A stretch of 49,021 nucleotides of DNA from Prolixibacteraceae bacterium UBA6029 (GCA_002429385.1 DIZL01000006.1:104818-153838), one strand, 5' to 3'; positions 24,125-33,496 are shown, numbered from the stretch's first letter. Numbers and translations are program-made. Notes: a model not told the origin generated them from the sequence alone.

Positions 24125-24646
24125 TTGAAATTAAATATAAGATATATAATCCCCTTTTTTATAGTCTTTAGTTTATTAACAATAGAAGGCTCTTCTCATT
24201 CTAACTACAATATACTTGATTATTATCGAACAGCGGAATATGTTCATAATGCTAAAACATACAATAGTTCTAAAAATACCTGCCATTATTGTCAATTTCT
24301 TTCCCTAAGGAACAACTTTCAATATTTCATCTATTCACTAAAAAAGCAACAAGAGTTTTATAATCAACAAATTGAAAACACGTTAAACTCTCAGACTGAT
24401 TTATACCTAAAAAAAGAAACAATAAAACAAATATATCCTAAGCCAAAGAAACCGGGCAATTCGTCTGAGGAACATTCTGATTTATACAGAGGGGAAAATC
24501 TTGTCACAAGATTCTGCCCAACATGTAATTTCTTACATGCATTGATAGATAATAATTCTAATAATTTATCTTCCGGAAAATGTATAAATCAAACAATAAG
24601 GATAATTCCGTCGTTCAATTTGTCAAATTATTTTTTCACTGGTTAA
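24125..24646 (+). CDS. Hypothetical exported protein with two CxxC motifs
   Basis: I do not recognise this 173-residue frame. It begins with TTG; no upstream ATG is available. It has an N-terminal hydrophobic stretch (IRYIIPFFIVFSLLTIEGSS) that could be a signal peptide or anchor. Two CxxC pairs (NTCHYCQF and RFCPTCNF, 90 residues apart) could bind zinc. The middle is Lys/Gln/Asn-rich. The region is clearly more AT-rich than its neighbours, which may mean horizontal transfer or simply a chance open frame in AT-rich DNA. The paired cysteines favour a real gene only weakly. Confidence 0.35.
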   Translation: MKLNIRYIIPFFIVFSLLTIEGSSHSNYNILDYYRTAEYVHNAKTYNSSKNTCHYCQFLSLRNNFQYFIYSLKKQQEFYNQQIENTLNSQTDLYLKKETIKQIYPKPKKPGNSSEEHSDLYRGENLVTRFCPTCNFLHALIDNNSNNLSSGKCINQTIRIIPSFNLSNYFFTG

Positions 24647-24786
24647 AGAGAATCATTTACTTAATAATGATTGCATCTATGCTGGGATTGTCAAATGCCT
24701 TGTACAATGAGACTAAAATGATTAACAATATTAAATTTGGCACAGAACAAGAGCAAGTTATAGATGATAAAGAGCCTAAGGATTGA
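24580..24786 (+). CDS. Possible small membrane protein
   Basis: A 68-codon ATG-started frame overlapping the end of the previous one by 67 nt. It has one membrane stretch (LKRIIYLIMIASMLGLSNAL) and a charged C-terminus (EQVIDDKEPKD). No family is recognised. Overlap and AT-richness make this doubtful. Confidence 0.25.
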   Translation: MYKSNNKDNSVVQFVKLFFHWLKRIIYLIMIASMLGLSNALYNETKMINNIKFGTEQEQVIDDKEPKD

Positions 24787-24939
24787 CGCAGTATCTTTTG
24801 ACAAAATGTAAATTCTCATGATATTGGTCGGTTAAATTCCACCTTTAGCTTTCGGGACTATTAATATTTGTTGGTTATCTTGTGCTGTCCGTAAATAATT
24901 ACGATCTTGGCCTTCCGGCGAAACCTTAATAAGCTAACC

Positions 24940-26883
24940 ATGAAAATCTTTATCAGGCATACGATCCTCATCTTACTGCTATTCGCAGGCGTATTTCTTA
25001 TCGCAGGATGCGGTAAGAAAGCAACGGTTTATCAGGATGTGAAACATTACAGTAAAGTCTTTGGAAGGGAAAAAACCTATCGCCTGTACCTGCCCGACGA
25101 GTATAGTCAGTCCACGAAAAAGTACCCGGTGATCTATTTCTTTCATGGCTGGGGCGGAAGGTATTTCAAAGACGACAATGCCAAACTGGCCTATGATAAG
25201 ATAGGCGCGTTGGTAAATAAATACAAGGTGATCCTGGTGATGTGGGACGGGAGCATGGACGAAGCGGAGCCCCGGCCTTACAACATTGGCAATCATCAGG
25301 ATGTCAAGTACAGGGTGCAGATGAAGGATTATTTTCCCGAACTGACCGCTCATATTGATTCTACTTATAGGACATTAACGGATCGGAACCATCGTGGGAT
25401 TATCGGATTCAGCATGGGGGGAATCATGTCGTGTTATCTGGCAGGGAAATATCCAGACCGCTTATCAGCTGCTGTAAACATGGTTGGAAGTACCGAGTTT
25501 TTCATTGGCCTTCCGGAGAACCATACCCTATACCAGGTTAAATACACCTTTGACAACCTTCGCGATGTGGGTCTCCTTTTTCATAACCGGGAACTGTGCC
25601 CGATGACCGGCCTCAATGATGAAGTGGATGAGGCGGCGCACTGGAACGGTCAGGAGAATTACGAATACCATAAGCTGGAAGGGGGTCACAAGGTAGACGA
25701 TCCGGGAGAGACGAAAGTATTTGAATCGGCTATGCGTTTTGTGGTCAATCAGTTTGATAATCCTGCACCCTTGCACAAGCAATGGTCGCACTATGACGAT
25801 TGTCCCGGGTTCTCCCTTTGGGGCTATACGGTGAAGAGTACGAAGAACGAAACGGGTTTCCTGTTTCTCAGGAATGTGGATGCCCATGGATTTGGCTTCT
25901 ATACGCATAAGTGGCTTCCTGATGGTCCGGCGGTAAAAAACTGCAAGGCAACGATCACCACGGCACCAATCTATGAACCAAACGGGACGTATGAAATCAG
26001 GATTCTTAACTGTGAAAGCAAAAAGCTGGAAACCATAAATTCCATAGCCGGGAAGGATGGCCGGTTAACAGTTAACCTGACGGGAGAGGGTTGCGAAATC
26101 GGGATTTCACGGAAAGAGAAACCTGCCGGCTTTGTTGCGTCAGGATATCAACTTCAGAAGGATCAAAGATATCTGCGGATCAACGAACCGGGGGAATTAA
26201 CGCTCAGCCTCTTTAACCGGGGAGTGCAGACAGGCGCCAACGGAAAACTAAGGGTTACCCTTTCGTGCATGGATCAATCGGTAAGTATCCCTTCACCAAA
26301 GCAGGAAATCACGCTAAAGGACGGGCAACCTGTATTTGATTCGAAAGCCTTTAAAATCAGCAGTACCAAGACTCCACCTACGGATGGTTCTCCTGCCTGG
26401 CTTCAGATGAAAGTGACGATGGACTGCGATACGCTGCACTCAACGGACAATTTCCTTCTGCCTGTATTTTATAAGGTCACTGAATTTACAAATATCCTGG
26501 TGGATGATGGAATCCGAAGATCGACTTCAAAGATTCCTACAATAAATGATCAGACGCGCAATGACTCTATATTCGGGACAGGAAACGGGGACGGAAGAAT
26601 CTCTGCAGGAGAACAAATTATGCTGTATGAGAAGACCCACCGCTTACGATTATATTCCGACGATCCCTATGTAGTGGCTTCTGATGAGAAGCTGGCCGAT
26701 GAGGTATTGCCCTCCTTCTGGCCCGATGGGTTTACCTTAAGCTCGGTGGTGAAGATTGCCGACAATTGCCCTGCAGGACATGAGATTGAATTCCTTGCCA
26801 GTTACGATACAAAGACCTGGAAACCCATCCATCGAACAGTTACCTGGGGAAAGGTAAAGATAAAGGTTGGTGCCAGGCCCTGA
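24940..26883 (+). CDS. Surface-type lipoprotein esterase (alpha/beta hydrolase, PF00756-like)
   Basis: I start at the ATG at 24940 (647 residues) because it gives a clean lipoprotein signal with lipobox IAGC (Cys24). The longer frame begins with TTG at 24907 and puts 11 charged residues before it. Residues ~40-270 form an esterase-D-like domain: YPVIYFFHGWGGRYF (oxyanion side), GFSMGG with nucleophile Ser158, and EGGHKVDDPG with the likely catalytic His. The C-terminal ~370 residues are beta-rich and may hold one or more Ig-like or carbohydrate-binding modules. Such enzymes remove acetyl or feruloyl groups from plant polysaccharides. It opens a cluster with an SGNH hydrolase and two glycoside hydrolases. 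Confidence 0.82.
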   Translation: MKIFIRHTILILLLFAGVFLIAGCGKKATVYQDVKHYSKVFGREKTYRLYLPDEYSQSTKKYPVIYFFHGWGGRYFKDDNAKLAYDKIGALVNKYKVILVMWDGSMDEAEPRPYNIGNHQDVKYRVQMKDYFPELTAHIDSTYRTLTDRNHRGIIGFSMGGIMSCYLAGKYPDRLSAAVNMVGSTEFFIGLPENHTLYQVKYTFDNLRDVGLLFHNRELCPMTGLNDEVDEAAHWNGQENYEYHKLEGGHKVDDPGETKVFESAMRFVVNQFDNPAPLHKQWSHYDDCPGFSLWGYTVKSTKNETGFLFLRNVDAHGFGFYTHKWLPDGPAVKNCKATITTAPIYEPNGTYEIRILNCESKKLETINSIAGKDGRLTVNLTGEGCEIGISRKEKPAGFVASGYQLQKDQRYLRINEPGELTLSLFNRGVQTGANGKLRVTLSCMDQSVSIPSPKQEITLKDGQPVFDSKAFKISSTKTPPTDGSPAWLQMKVTMDCDTLHSTDNFLLPVFYKVTEFTNILVDDGIRRSTSKIPTINDQTRNDSIFGTGNGDGRISAGEQIMLYEKTHRLRLYSDDPYVVASDEKLADEVLPSFWPDGFTLSSVVKIADNCPAGHEIEFLASYDTKTWKPIHRTVTWGKVKIKVGARP

Positions 26884-26969
26884 TTCGGGCTAGGAGTTTT
26901 AATCCCGGCAAGGATTTTAAGCAATAAATAATTTAATGTTGAATTTTCTCTGTAAATGAATACTGACAA

Positions 26970-27120
26970 TTTCTTTCACCGCTACGCGGCTTTTAATCTT
27001 GTTGCTCAATTTACACTACCATACTTTCACCGCTACGCGGCTATTTATTAGGCGCATAGCACTGGCAGTATGGTAGCAAAAGTACAGAAGTGCGAAAATA
27101 AGCCGCGTCAGCGGTGACAC
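26970..27120. repeat. Repeated CACCGCTACGCGG palindromic elements
   Basis: TTTCACCGCTACGCGGCTTTTA occurs here in two direct copies (about 26975 and 27028), and a complementary AAGCCGCGTCAGCGGTGACA follows at about 27101. CCGC-TACG-CGG is itself a small palindrome. No gene lies in 26884-27313; the remaining sequence holds the candidate promoter of the next gene. Confidence 0.7.
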
Positions 27121-27228
27121 AATAATGGTAATGAAATGCTATTTAATTCCCTTAACTTATACAATTAGAAACGTGAATAATATATTTAAACAGTCGCCTA
27201 CACTAGAAGGCTTAACATACAAAATTGC

Positions 27229-27236
27229 TATATTTG
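27229..27236 (+). promoter_or_regulatory. Candidate -7 box of the SGNH hydrolase gene
   Basis: TATATTTG matches TAnnTTTG, 77 nt before the ATG at 27314. The -33 element is weak. The leader contains an imperfect hairpin, GGGAGGCAACAGAT against ATCTGCTTCCC. Confidence 0.45.
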
Positions 27237-27313
27237 AGTGTTCCATTCAGGGAGGCAACAGATGATCTAATCTGCTTCCCGGTGAAGACTAAACTAAACC
27301 TAACAGACAGAAA

Positions 27314-28084
27314 ATGAATAAGCTTATTGGATCATTACTCCTTTTCACCTTTATTATTGCAGGAAGTTTTTCCGCAGGTTCTGCCCCAGGCCATGTTAAG
27401 AAGAATACGCTCAAGGTACTTTTTGTAGGCAACAGTTATACCTATGTGCAGAATCTTCCACAGTTGGTCTCCCTTATTTCCGACAGTACCCATACCAAAC
27501 TGGTCACCCGTAAGTCAACAGCCGGCGGGGCATACCTCAGTGAACACTGGTATAGTAAACGTGGATTAAAGACCAGGGAAATCATCAGCCAGGGCCATTT
27601 CGATGCAGTCATTCTTCAGGAAAACAGCATGGGTACGATTCAGCAACCTGACAGTACCATTAAATACGTGCGTTTGCTGTGTGAACTGATCCGCCAGTCA
27701 GGGGCAAAGCCTTATTTGTATATGACCTGGGCCAGGGAACGTGTTCCGCAGTATCAGGATGAAATCACTAAAGTGTATGCTGATATGGCAAAAATGAATG
27801 AGGCTGTTTTGGTACCGGTTGGCGAGGCCTGGGAATTGGCCAAACAATTGCGTCCAACCCTTGAACTGTATAGCCAGGATGGCAGTCACCCCTCGAACCT
27901 TGGAGCCCTACTGTCGGCTTATGTATTTGTCGGAGTACTGACAGGCGAAGTGCCTGCTAAGATTCCTGAATGGTATCAAATCAAAGATATCGACGGCGAG
28001 ACGGTAGAGTTAACGAATATCGATGCTCTTGATGCAGTTTTCTTCCGTAAGGTGGTTGAAAAGATTTTAAACATTAAGAACTAA
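27314..28084 (+). CDS. Secreted SGNH-type hydrolase (DUF4886-like)
   Basis: 256 residues with a signal peptide (about 1-22). Block I LKVLFVGNSYTYV carries the nucleophile Ser41; QENS at the middle gives the Asn; block V SQDGSHPSNLG carries Asp189 and His192. This is the SGNH/GDSL fold, and the pattern fits the DUF4886 branch of Bacteroidota. Members found in polysaccharide clusters are likely carbohydrate esterases, but the natural ester here is unknown. It lies between the lipoprotein esterase and the glycoside hydrolases, transcribed in the same direction, with its own candidate promoter. Confidence 0.82.
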   Translation: MNKLIGSLLLFTFIIAGSFSAGSAPGHVKKNTLKVLFVGNSYTYVQNLPQLVSLISDSTHTKLVTRKSTAGGAYLSEHWYSKRGLKTREIISQGHFDAVILQENSMGTIQQPDSTIKYVRLLCELIRQSGAKPYLYMTWARERVPQYQDEITKVYADMAKMNEAVLVPVGEAWELAKQLRPTLELYSQDGSHPSNLGALLSAYVFVGVLTGEVPAKIPEWYQIKDIDGETVELTNIDALDAVFFRKVVEKILNIKN

Positions 28085-28115
28085 TTTATTTAACTGATTT
28101 AATATTGTGTTTATT

Positions 28116-28202
28116 CACCCCAAACCCCTAAAGGGGCTTTAGCAACCTGTATTGGAAATGCGTGTAGATGGCGAAAGTCCCCTTTAGGGGATTTAGGGGT
28201 AA
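28116..28202. repeat. Inverted repeat with CCCCTAAAGGGG core
   Basis: ACCCCTAAAGGGG with CTTT in the left arm and AAAG, TCCCCTTTAGGGG and ATTTAGGGGT in the right arm form a long hairpin with a central spacer. This is a common type of Bacteroidota intergenic palindrome. It lies between the SGNH hydrolase and GH50-like genes, both plus strand. Confidence 0.7.
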
Positions 28203-28243
28203 AAGAAAAATTGAAAGGATATTATTTCATCCCTATTATATAA

Positions 28244-28251
28244 TATATTTG
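28244..28251 (+). promoter_or_regulatory. Candidate -7 box of the GH50-like gene
   Basis: TATATTTG matches TAnnTTTG only 8 nt before the ATG at 28260, implying a very short leader or leaderless mRNA. No TTG at the normal spacing. Confidence 0.35.
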
Positions 28252-28259
28252 GACAACTT

Positions 28260-30266
28260 ATGAAAAACAGATTCAGATTAAGAATACTTATAATTACTGC
28301 TTTGGGATTCCTTACCATCCTGCAGAGCCAGGCTCAGAAAACAGTCAAAATACAATTTGACAGCAACAAAGAGGTATCAGGGAAGAAGTTCGCCATTAAG
28401 GATATCTCTTCCGGAGTCCCGGCTAACTGGGATGGGTATAACTTTGTGGTCCTTGAGTTTAAGATCACAACAGCGCAGCGCTTTCAGCTTGGCTTTACCA
28501 CAGAAACGGGCTATAACGAACTGCGCGTGATGAGCTATACGCCCAATGGCTGGAACAAACTAGCCATACCATTAAAGTTTTTCAGGGAACTGCCAGGGGC
28601 TGCAAACGATCTGGCAGCCACCTACAATCAGGCCCGCTATACGGGATGGGTCAACCTGGGGGGCAAGCGTGGCCCACTCCGTGGAGTCGATTCCATTGGG
28701 GTCAGGATGAACGTTCCGATCAATAACCCGATGATGGAAATACGCTCCATTTCATTGTCCGCAGAAGACCCTGGCGACCAGTACCTGGGAGAAAAACCTG
28801 TGGTGGATGAATTTGGTCAATGGAACCTGGGAGACTATGAAGGAAAAATCAATTCCCTGGAACAACTCCAAAAAGAATGGGCTGTGGAGGAAAAGGAGAA
28901 CGCGAAAACCGTCATTACTACAAGCTATTATACAAAGATCGACAGTACCACCACTTTAAGGGAAGACAAGGTGAACTTTCCAAACAAGTACAACTACTCC
29001 AAATACGGAGGCTATCTGAACGCAAAAGTGAAGGCAACCGGTTTCTTCAGAACCGAAAAGATTGATGGTAAATGGTGGTTTGTCGATCCTGAAGGCTGCC
29101 TGTTTCTTTCGGTAGGTGTGGATTGTGTAAATCCCGGTGGTGGTGGTAATGCGATCAACCTGGACAAACGGAGAAACATGTACAAGGAATTGCCTCCTGA
29201 AGACATTGGCAGTAATCTGAAGAGACCCAATTCGGCATCTTTCGGAACCTGGAACCTCTTCCGGAGATATGGAGCAGCTTATCCTGAAAAGTCGAGGGAG
29301 ATGATTATCCGGCGCATGGATCAGTGGGGATTGAACACCATTTGCAACTGGTCAAGTCAGGAGGTTATGAAAATGAACCGCAAGGCGTTTATGCTGCAGT
29401 TGCGTGGCATTGGCATTGAGAATGGACTCATGGGACTGCCCGATGTGTATGATCCGGCATTTGCTCCTAAAGTGGATGCCTCATGCAAGTCGTTTCTGGA
29501 ACCCAATCGCGATAATCCCTGGTTAATAGGTTATTTCGTGGGTAACGAACCCTCCTGGCTGGAACAGGAAGACCGGCTTTGCAGCATGATTCTCGACGGC
29601 AAGGATAAACCCATTCAAGTTGAACTCAAGAAATACCTGGCTGATGGCGATACCCATGAGCGGAGGAAACAGTTTATTTACAATACCTTCAAGATATTCC
29701 TAACAACTGTAAATAAGGCTGTAAAACAATATGACCCCCATCACCTGAATCTGGGAATGCGTTTCGGGCATGTTCCCGATAAGGAAGTACAGCTGATCTG
29801 CAAAGATGTTTTTGATGTGTTCAGCTTCAATTGCTACGACCTGTATCCGAAGAAAGAGTTTATGGACCAGATTATGGAAGGAACAGGCCTTCCAATGATT
29901 ATCGGTGAGTTTCATTTCGGCACGGTAGACCGGGGCATGGCTCAGTCGCTGTGGCAGGTGAATTCGGAAAAGGAACGGGGCGTTGCTTACCGGTATTATA
30001 CCGAACGGGCTTATGCGCATCCGGGACTGATTGGTACAGCTTATTTCCAGTGGGCAGACGAGGATCTGACCGGGCGGGGCGACGGAGAGAACTACAACTG
30101 CGGCTTGGTTGACGTGACCGACCGTCCGTACAAGTACCAGGTTGAGGCAATGACGGAAACTGCCAAAAGATTGCAAGACATACATCTTGGAAAAGAAAAA
30201 CCAGTCGATCAGGCACCTGTTAAGGCCAGGGGACATGGTTCTGCTCCTGACTTATGGAATAAATAA
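28260..30266 (+). CDS. Secreted glycoside hydrolase, GH50/agarase-like (clan GH-A)
   Basis: 668 residues with a signal peptide (1-25, ending SQAQ). An N-terminal beta-sandwich-like domain (to about 175) precedes a TIM-barrel catalytic domain. The barrel begins with FRTEKIDGKWWFVDPEGCLF and has the clan GH-A landmarks: GYFVGNEPSW with acid/base Glu430, and IIGEFHFGTVDRG with nucleophile Glu550. QWADEDLTGRGDGENYNCGL near the end lines the active site. The GKWWFVDPEG signature is typical of agarase/GH50-like enzymes and relatives of unknown specificity. With GH30 next door, beta-glucan is as likely as agarose. Confidence 0.8.
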   Translation: MKNRFRLRILIITALGFLTILQSQAQKTVKIQFDSNKEVSGKKFAIKDISSGVPANWDGYNFVVLEFKITTAQRFQLGFTTETGYNELRVMSYTPNGWNKLAIPLKFFRELPGAANDLAATYNQARYTGWVNLGGKRGPLRGVDSIGVRMNVPINNPMMEIRSISLSAEDPGDQYLGEKPVVDEFGQWNLGDYEGKINSLEQLQKEWAVEEKENAKTVITTSYYTKIDSTTTLREDKVNFPNKYNYSKYGGYLNAKVKATGFFRTEKIDGKWWFVDPEGCLFLSVGVDCVNPGGGGNAINLDKRRNMYKELPPEDIGSNLKRPNSASFGTWNLFRRYGAAYPEKSREMIIRRMDQWGLNTICNWSSQEVMKMNRKAFMLQLRGIGIENGLMGLPDVYDPAFAPKVDASCKSFLEPNRDNPWLIGYFVGNEPSWLEQEDRLCSMILDGKDKPIQVELKKYLADGDTHERRKQFIYNTFKIFLTTVNKAVKQYDPHHLNLGMRFGHVPDKEVQLICKDVFDVFSFNCYDLYPKKEFMDQIMEGTGLPMIIGEFHFGTVDRGMAQSLWQVNSEKERGVAYRYYTERAYAHPGLIGTAYFQWADEDLTGRGDGENYNCGLVDVTDRPYKYQVEAMTETAKRLQDIHLGKEKPVDQAPVKARGHGSAPDLWNK

Positions 30267-30283
30267 TCAGAATCAGAGGAAAT

Positions 30284-30386
30284 ACTAATTACATATATAA
30301 ACCAATGAAAAATAACCACATAGACACATAGTTCACATAGATATATTTAAACTATGTGTCCTATGTGTCTTTGTGGTTAAAACTAA
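30284..30386. repeat. 103-bp direct repeat, copy A
   Basis: Copy A begins ACTAATTACATATATAAACC and ends GGTTAAAACTAA. It contains an inverted repeat ACCACATAGACACATAG against CTATGTGTCTTTGTGGT. Copy B at 30470-30572 differs at about five positions. Confidence 0.85.
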
Positions 30387-30469
30387 AATAATTTAAAGTG
30401 GATTATGTGGATTATTTCTCACAAAATGAAATGACCGACAGCCAAAAGATATTGAGATATATACGATGT

Positions 30470-30572
30470 ACTAATTACAAATATAAACCAATGAAAAATA
30501 ACCACATAGACACATAGTTCACATAGATATATTTAGACTATGTGTCCTATGTGTCAATATGGTTAAAACTAA
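30470..30572. repeat. 103-bp direct repeat, copy B
   Basis: Near-identical to 30284-30386. Copy B ends 5 nt before the GH30 start codon, so it occupies the whole leader and probably the promoter region. In this copy the right arm ends CAATATGG instead of CTTTGTGG, weakening the stem. Confidence 0.85.
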
Positions 30573-30577
30573 GACTT

Positions 30578-32065
30578 ATGAAAAAAGCAATCTTAAATAC
30601 CCTGTTTTTAACTACTCTGGTTGGAGTAAGTTCGCTGTTTGCACAGAACGCTGAACCCGGCAAGATCGAAGCCTGGGTAACCAATGCCGACCGTTCTGCC
30701 CTGTTCGAAAAGCAGGCAGAAACCGTTTCTTTCAGCAAGAGGGAACGTGGATGGGGCGGGACAATTATCATCGATGAGAATCAGAAGCTACAGACAATTG
30801 ATGGTTTTGGCTTTGCCCTGACGGGTGGAAGCGCTGAACTGATGATGAAGATGGCTCCTGCCGAACGCAGTAAACTGATTCATGAACTGTTTGCAACGGA
30901 TGGAAATAATGTAGGCGTCAGCTATATCCGTCTAAGTATCGGCTCTTCAGACCTGAACAGCTTTGTATTCTCGTATGATGATATGCCTGAGGGGCAAACT
31001 GACATGCCTTTGGCTAAATTTGATCTATACCAGGATTTCAAGGATGTAATCCCGGTCATGAAGGAGATTTTGTCGATTAATCCACAGATCAAAATAATGG
31101 GATCGCCATGGTCAGCACCAAAGTGGATGAAAAGCAACAACAATGTACGTGGCGGATCACTTAAGCCCGAATGTTACGAGGTGTATGCCCATTACCTGGT
31201 AAAGTATATCCAGTCCATGAAGCATGAGGGAATCACCATTGACGCGATCACAGTTCAGAATGAGCCCCTGAATTCGAACAATACGCCCAGCATGCCCATG
31301 CTTCCCGGGGAACAGCGGGATTTCATCAAGAATAACCTGGGACCTGCATTGCAGACTGCCGGCATTCAGACAAAGATCATCCTGTTTGACCACAACCTGG
31401 ATCGGATAGACTATCCGCTGACTACATTACGAGATCCGGAGGCTGCCAAATATGTTGACGGTTCAGGATTTCACAATTACGGTGGAGAAATGAGCGCCAT
31501 GACCACCCTGCACAATGCCCGACCGGATAAGAACCTCTATTTCACCGAACAGATGGTGGTGGAAAAACCGGGCAGTCCGACCATCGAAATTGCCGCACAG
31601 GTGAAGCGCCTCATTATTGGCGCCACCCGCAACTGGAGCAGGAACGTGATCCTTTGGAACCTGGCTGCCGATCCGAAGAATGATCCGCATACCGATAACG
31701 GGGGATGTCCGATGTGCCAGGGCGCCGTAATACTCGATGGCGACAAGGTTACCCGAAACCTGGCCTATTATGTGGTGGCACATGCCTCAAAGATGGTGCG
31801 TCCTGGTTCGGTGCGTATTGCCTCAACAGCCAAAGGAGACGAAACTGTAAATATGACCGGTGATGAAGAACGTTCCGGAGCATTACGGGTTTCCATTGAC
31901 ACGAGTGATGCATTGCCCAATGTGGCCTTTAAGACTCCGGAAGGGAAAATTGTCCTGATTGTTGTCAACGACAGCTATGGGGTGAACTCCTTCCGGATTC
32001 AGTATAACGGTCAATATGCCAGTTTTAAGCTTAGTCCCGGCGCTGTAGGGACGTATGTCTGGTAA
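30578..32065 (+). CDS. Secreted GH30 glycoside hydrolase
   Basis: A 495-residue GH30 family enzyme. The start is the ATG at 30578, which gives a clean signal peptide (MKKAILNTLFLTTLVGVSSL then FAQ); the longer frame only reads into repeat copy B. Landmarks: QTIDGFGFALTGGSAELM at the barrel entry, SPWSAPKWMK, acid/base Glu229 in TVQNEPLNSNN, GFHNYGG, and nucleophile Glu324 in YFTEQ. The C-terminal beta-domain ends SPGAVGTYVW. Bacteroidota GH30 enzymes include endo-beta-1,6-glucanases and glucosylceramidases; this subfamily was not determined. It closes the cluster of secreted hydrolases. Confidence 0.92.
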   Translation: MKKAILNTLFLTTLVGVSSLFAQNAEPGKIEAWVTNADRSALFEKQAETVSFSKRERGWGGTIIIDENQKLQTIDGFGFALTGGSAELMMKMAPAERSKLIHELFATDGNNVGVSYIRLSIGSSDLNSFVFSYDDMPEGQTDMPLAKFDLYQDFKDVIPVMKEILSINPQIKIMGSPWSAPKWMKSNNNVRGGSLKPECYEVYAHYLVKYIQSMKHEGITIDAITVQNEPLNSNNTPSMPMLPGEQRDFIKNNLGPALQTAGIQTKIILFDHNLDRIDYPLTTLRDPEAAKYVDGSGFHNYGGEMSAMTTLHNARPDKNLYFTEQMVVEKPGSPTIEIAAQVKRLIIGATRNWSRNVILWNLAADPKNDPHTDNGGCPMCQGAVILDGDKVTRNLAYYVVAHASKMVRPGSVRIASTAKGDETVNMTGDEERSGALRVSIDTSDALPNVAFKTPEGKIVLIVVNDSYGVNSFRIQYNGQYASFKLSPGAVGTYVW

Positions 32066-32332
32066 TTTTAACCCTTTGATCATGAAAGGAAAAGTTTTTG
32101 ATCAATGATATTATCAGTTCAGGGAACAAATTGGAAGAAATTCTGTTGGAGCAGAGGTTTGAGTCATATTTCCTACAAAAATTGCGAAATGAACTTCGAA
32201 GAATATATATTAGCGATCAATCAGGAAATAATCTGTATCTTTCTGACAAAAATATATAGATATGAACTTAGCCTGATAAACTGTATCGGGTTAAATCATA
32301 TTCATCCTGTCAATGTTTTGTAAATTAGAATT

Positions 32333-33496
32333 ATGAATGAATTAGAATCACTGAAACTATCTATCCTTGCCGTTGATGATAACCAGATGAATCTGATAGT
32401 TATGAAGAATATGTTCAAATCTTCGGCATATGAAGTATATTATGCCGATTGTGGGCAGAAGGCCATTGATCTGGCAAGGGAGAAACATCCTGACATGATT
32501 TTACTCGATGTTGTAATGCCTGACATGAGTGGCTTCGAAGTTTGCCGGCTTTTAAAAGAAGAAGAGTATTTTAAAACAATTCCGGTGATCTTCATCACTG
32601 CAGCCGATGACCTCGAATTTATTATCAGTGGATTCGAAGCTGGTGGAGTTGATTATGTGACAAAACCTTTTCGTAAAGAGGAAATCATGCTTCGCATCAA
32701 AACACATTTTGATCTGAAGCTAACCCGTGACCAGCTTTTAAAAACCACCACAAGTCTACAAGAATTGAACAAAGTAAAGGACCGTTTATTTTCAATTATC
32801 GGACACGACTTGCGCAGTCCAATTGGCAATGTGAAGATGGTACTGGAATTTATGTCAAAGGGAATTATCGATCCGAATAAAGGCGATATCTATAAAAACA
32901 CAATTGCAGACTTGCTTCGTACGACTGACGAAGTGTTCGCACTCCTTGAAAACCTGCTTACCTGGGCTACCAATGAAAGCGGCAATATGCAAATAATCCC
33001 CGAGAATATTAATCTGAAGCAAGCGGTGGTTAGTATTGTGAACCTTTACCAGGCGGGAATTAACAATAAGCACATCAAGCTGAATATCAATATTGATGAT
33101 AATCATTTTATTTTTGCCGATTTAAATATGGTCAAAACCATTATCCGTAATTTATTATCAAATGCGTTGAAGTTTACTCCTTTGGAAGGTAAAATAACCT
33201 TTGAATCCTGGTTAGAAAACGGGTTCGTTAAAATCGGAGTTTCTGATACAGGTCAAGGAATATCCGAGGATAGAATTAATAAAATTCTTGATCCTACGAT
33301 CTTTTTCAGTACCGATGGTTTAAATAAAGAAAGTGGTAACGGTTTGGGATTAAAATTATGCAAGGATTTCATTGAAAAAAGCAGGGGCAAAATATGGATA
33401 GAAAGCATTTTGGAAATAGGAACAAGTGTGTTTTTTACTTTACCTGCGAAAAATGAGGAGATTGTTATTGATGATGCAAAAACACTGGTTTGGTAG
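32333..33496 (+). CDS. Receiver-histidine kinase protein
   Basis: 387 residues with no membrane helices. The N-terminal receiver domain has the acidic pocket at Asp15-16, phospho-acceptor Asp59 in MILLDVVMPDMSG and Lys111 in VTKPF. A short helix connects to a HisKA domain with His158 (FSIIGHDLRSPIG). The HATPase_c domain follows: N-box NLLSNALKFTP, G1 VSDTGQGIS, and G2 GNGLGLKLCKDFIEKSRG. The order REC-HisKA-HATPase fits cytoplasmic signal integrators that receive phosphate or bind a response regulator. No separate regulator gene lies next to it. The exopolysaccharide locus begins 640 nt downstream, so it might regulate that locus; this is only positional. Confidence 0.92.
   Translation: MNELESLKLSILAVDDNQMNLIVMKNMFKSSAYEVYYADCGQKAIDLAREKHPDMILLDVVMPDMSGFEVCRLLKEEEYFKTIPVIFITAADDLEFIISGFEAGGVDYVTKPFRKEEIMLRIKTHFDLKLTRDQLLKTTTSLQELNKVKDRLFSIIGHDLRSPIGNVKMVLEFMSKGIIDPNKGDIYKNTIADLLRTTDEVFALLENLLTWATNESGNMQIIPENINLKQAVVSIVNLYQAGINNKHIKLNINIDDNHFIFADLNMVKTIIRNLLSNALKFTPLEGKITFESWLENGFVKIGVSDTGQGISEDRINKILDPTIFFSTDGLNKESGNGLGLKLCKDFIEKSRGKIWIESILEIGTSVFFTLPAKNEEIVIDDAKTLVW

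Noticed and set aside
29700..30236. 178-codon minus-strand frame in the GH50-like gene
   Set aside because: Antisense shadow of a conserved catalytic domain.
32105..32323. 72-codon frame before the receiver-kinase gene
   Set aside because: No start context, signal or family features; likely chance.
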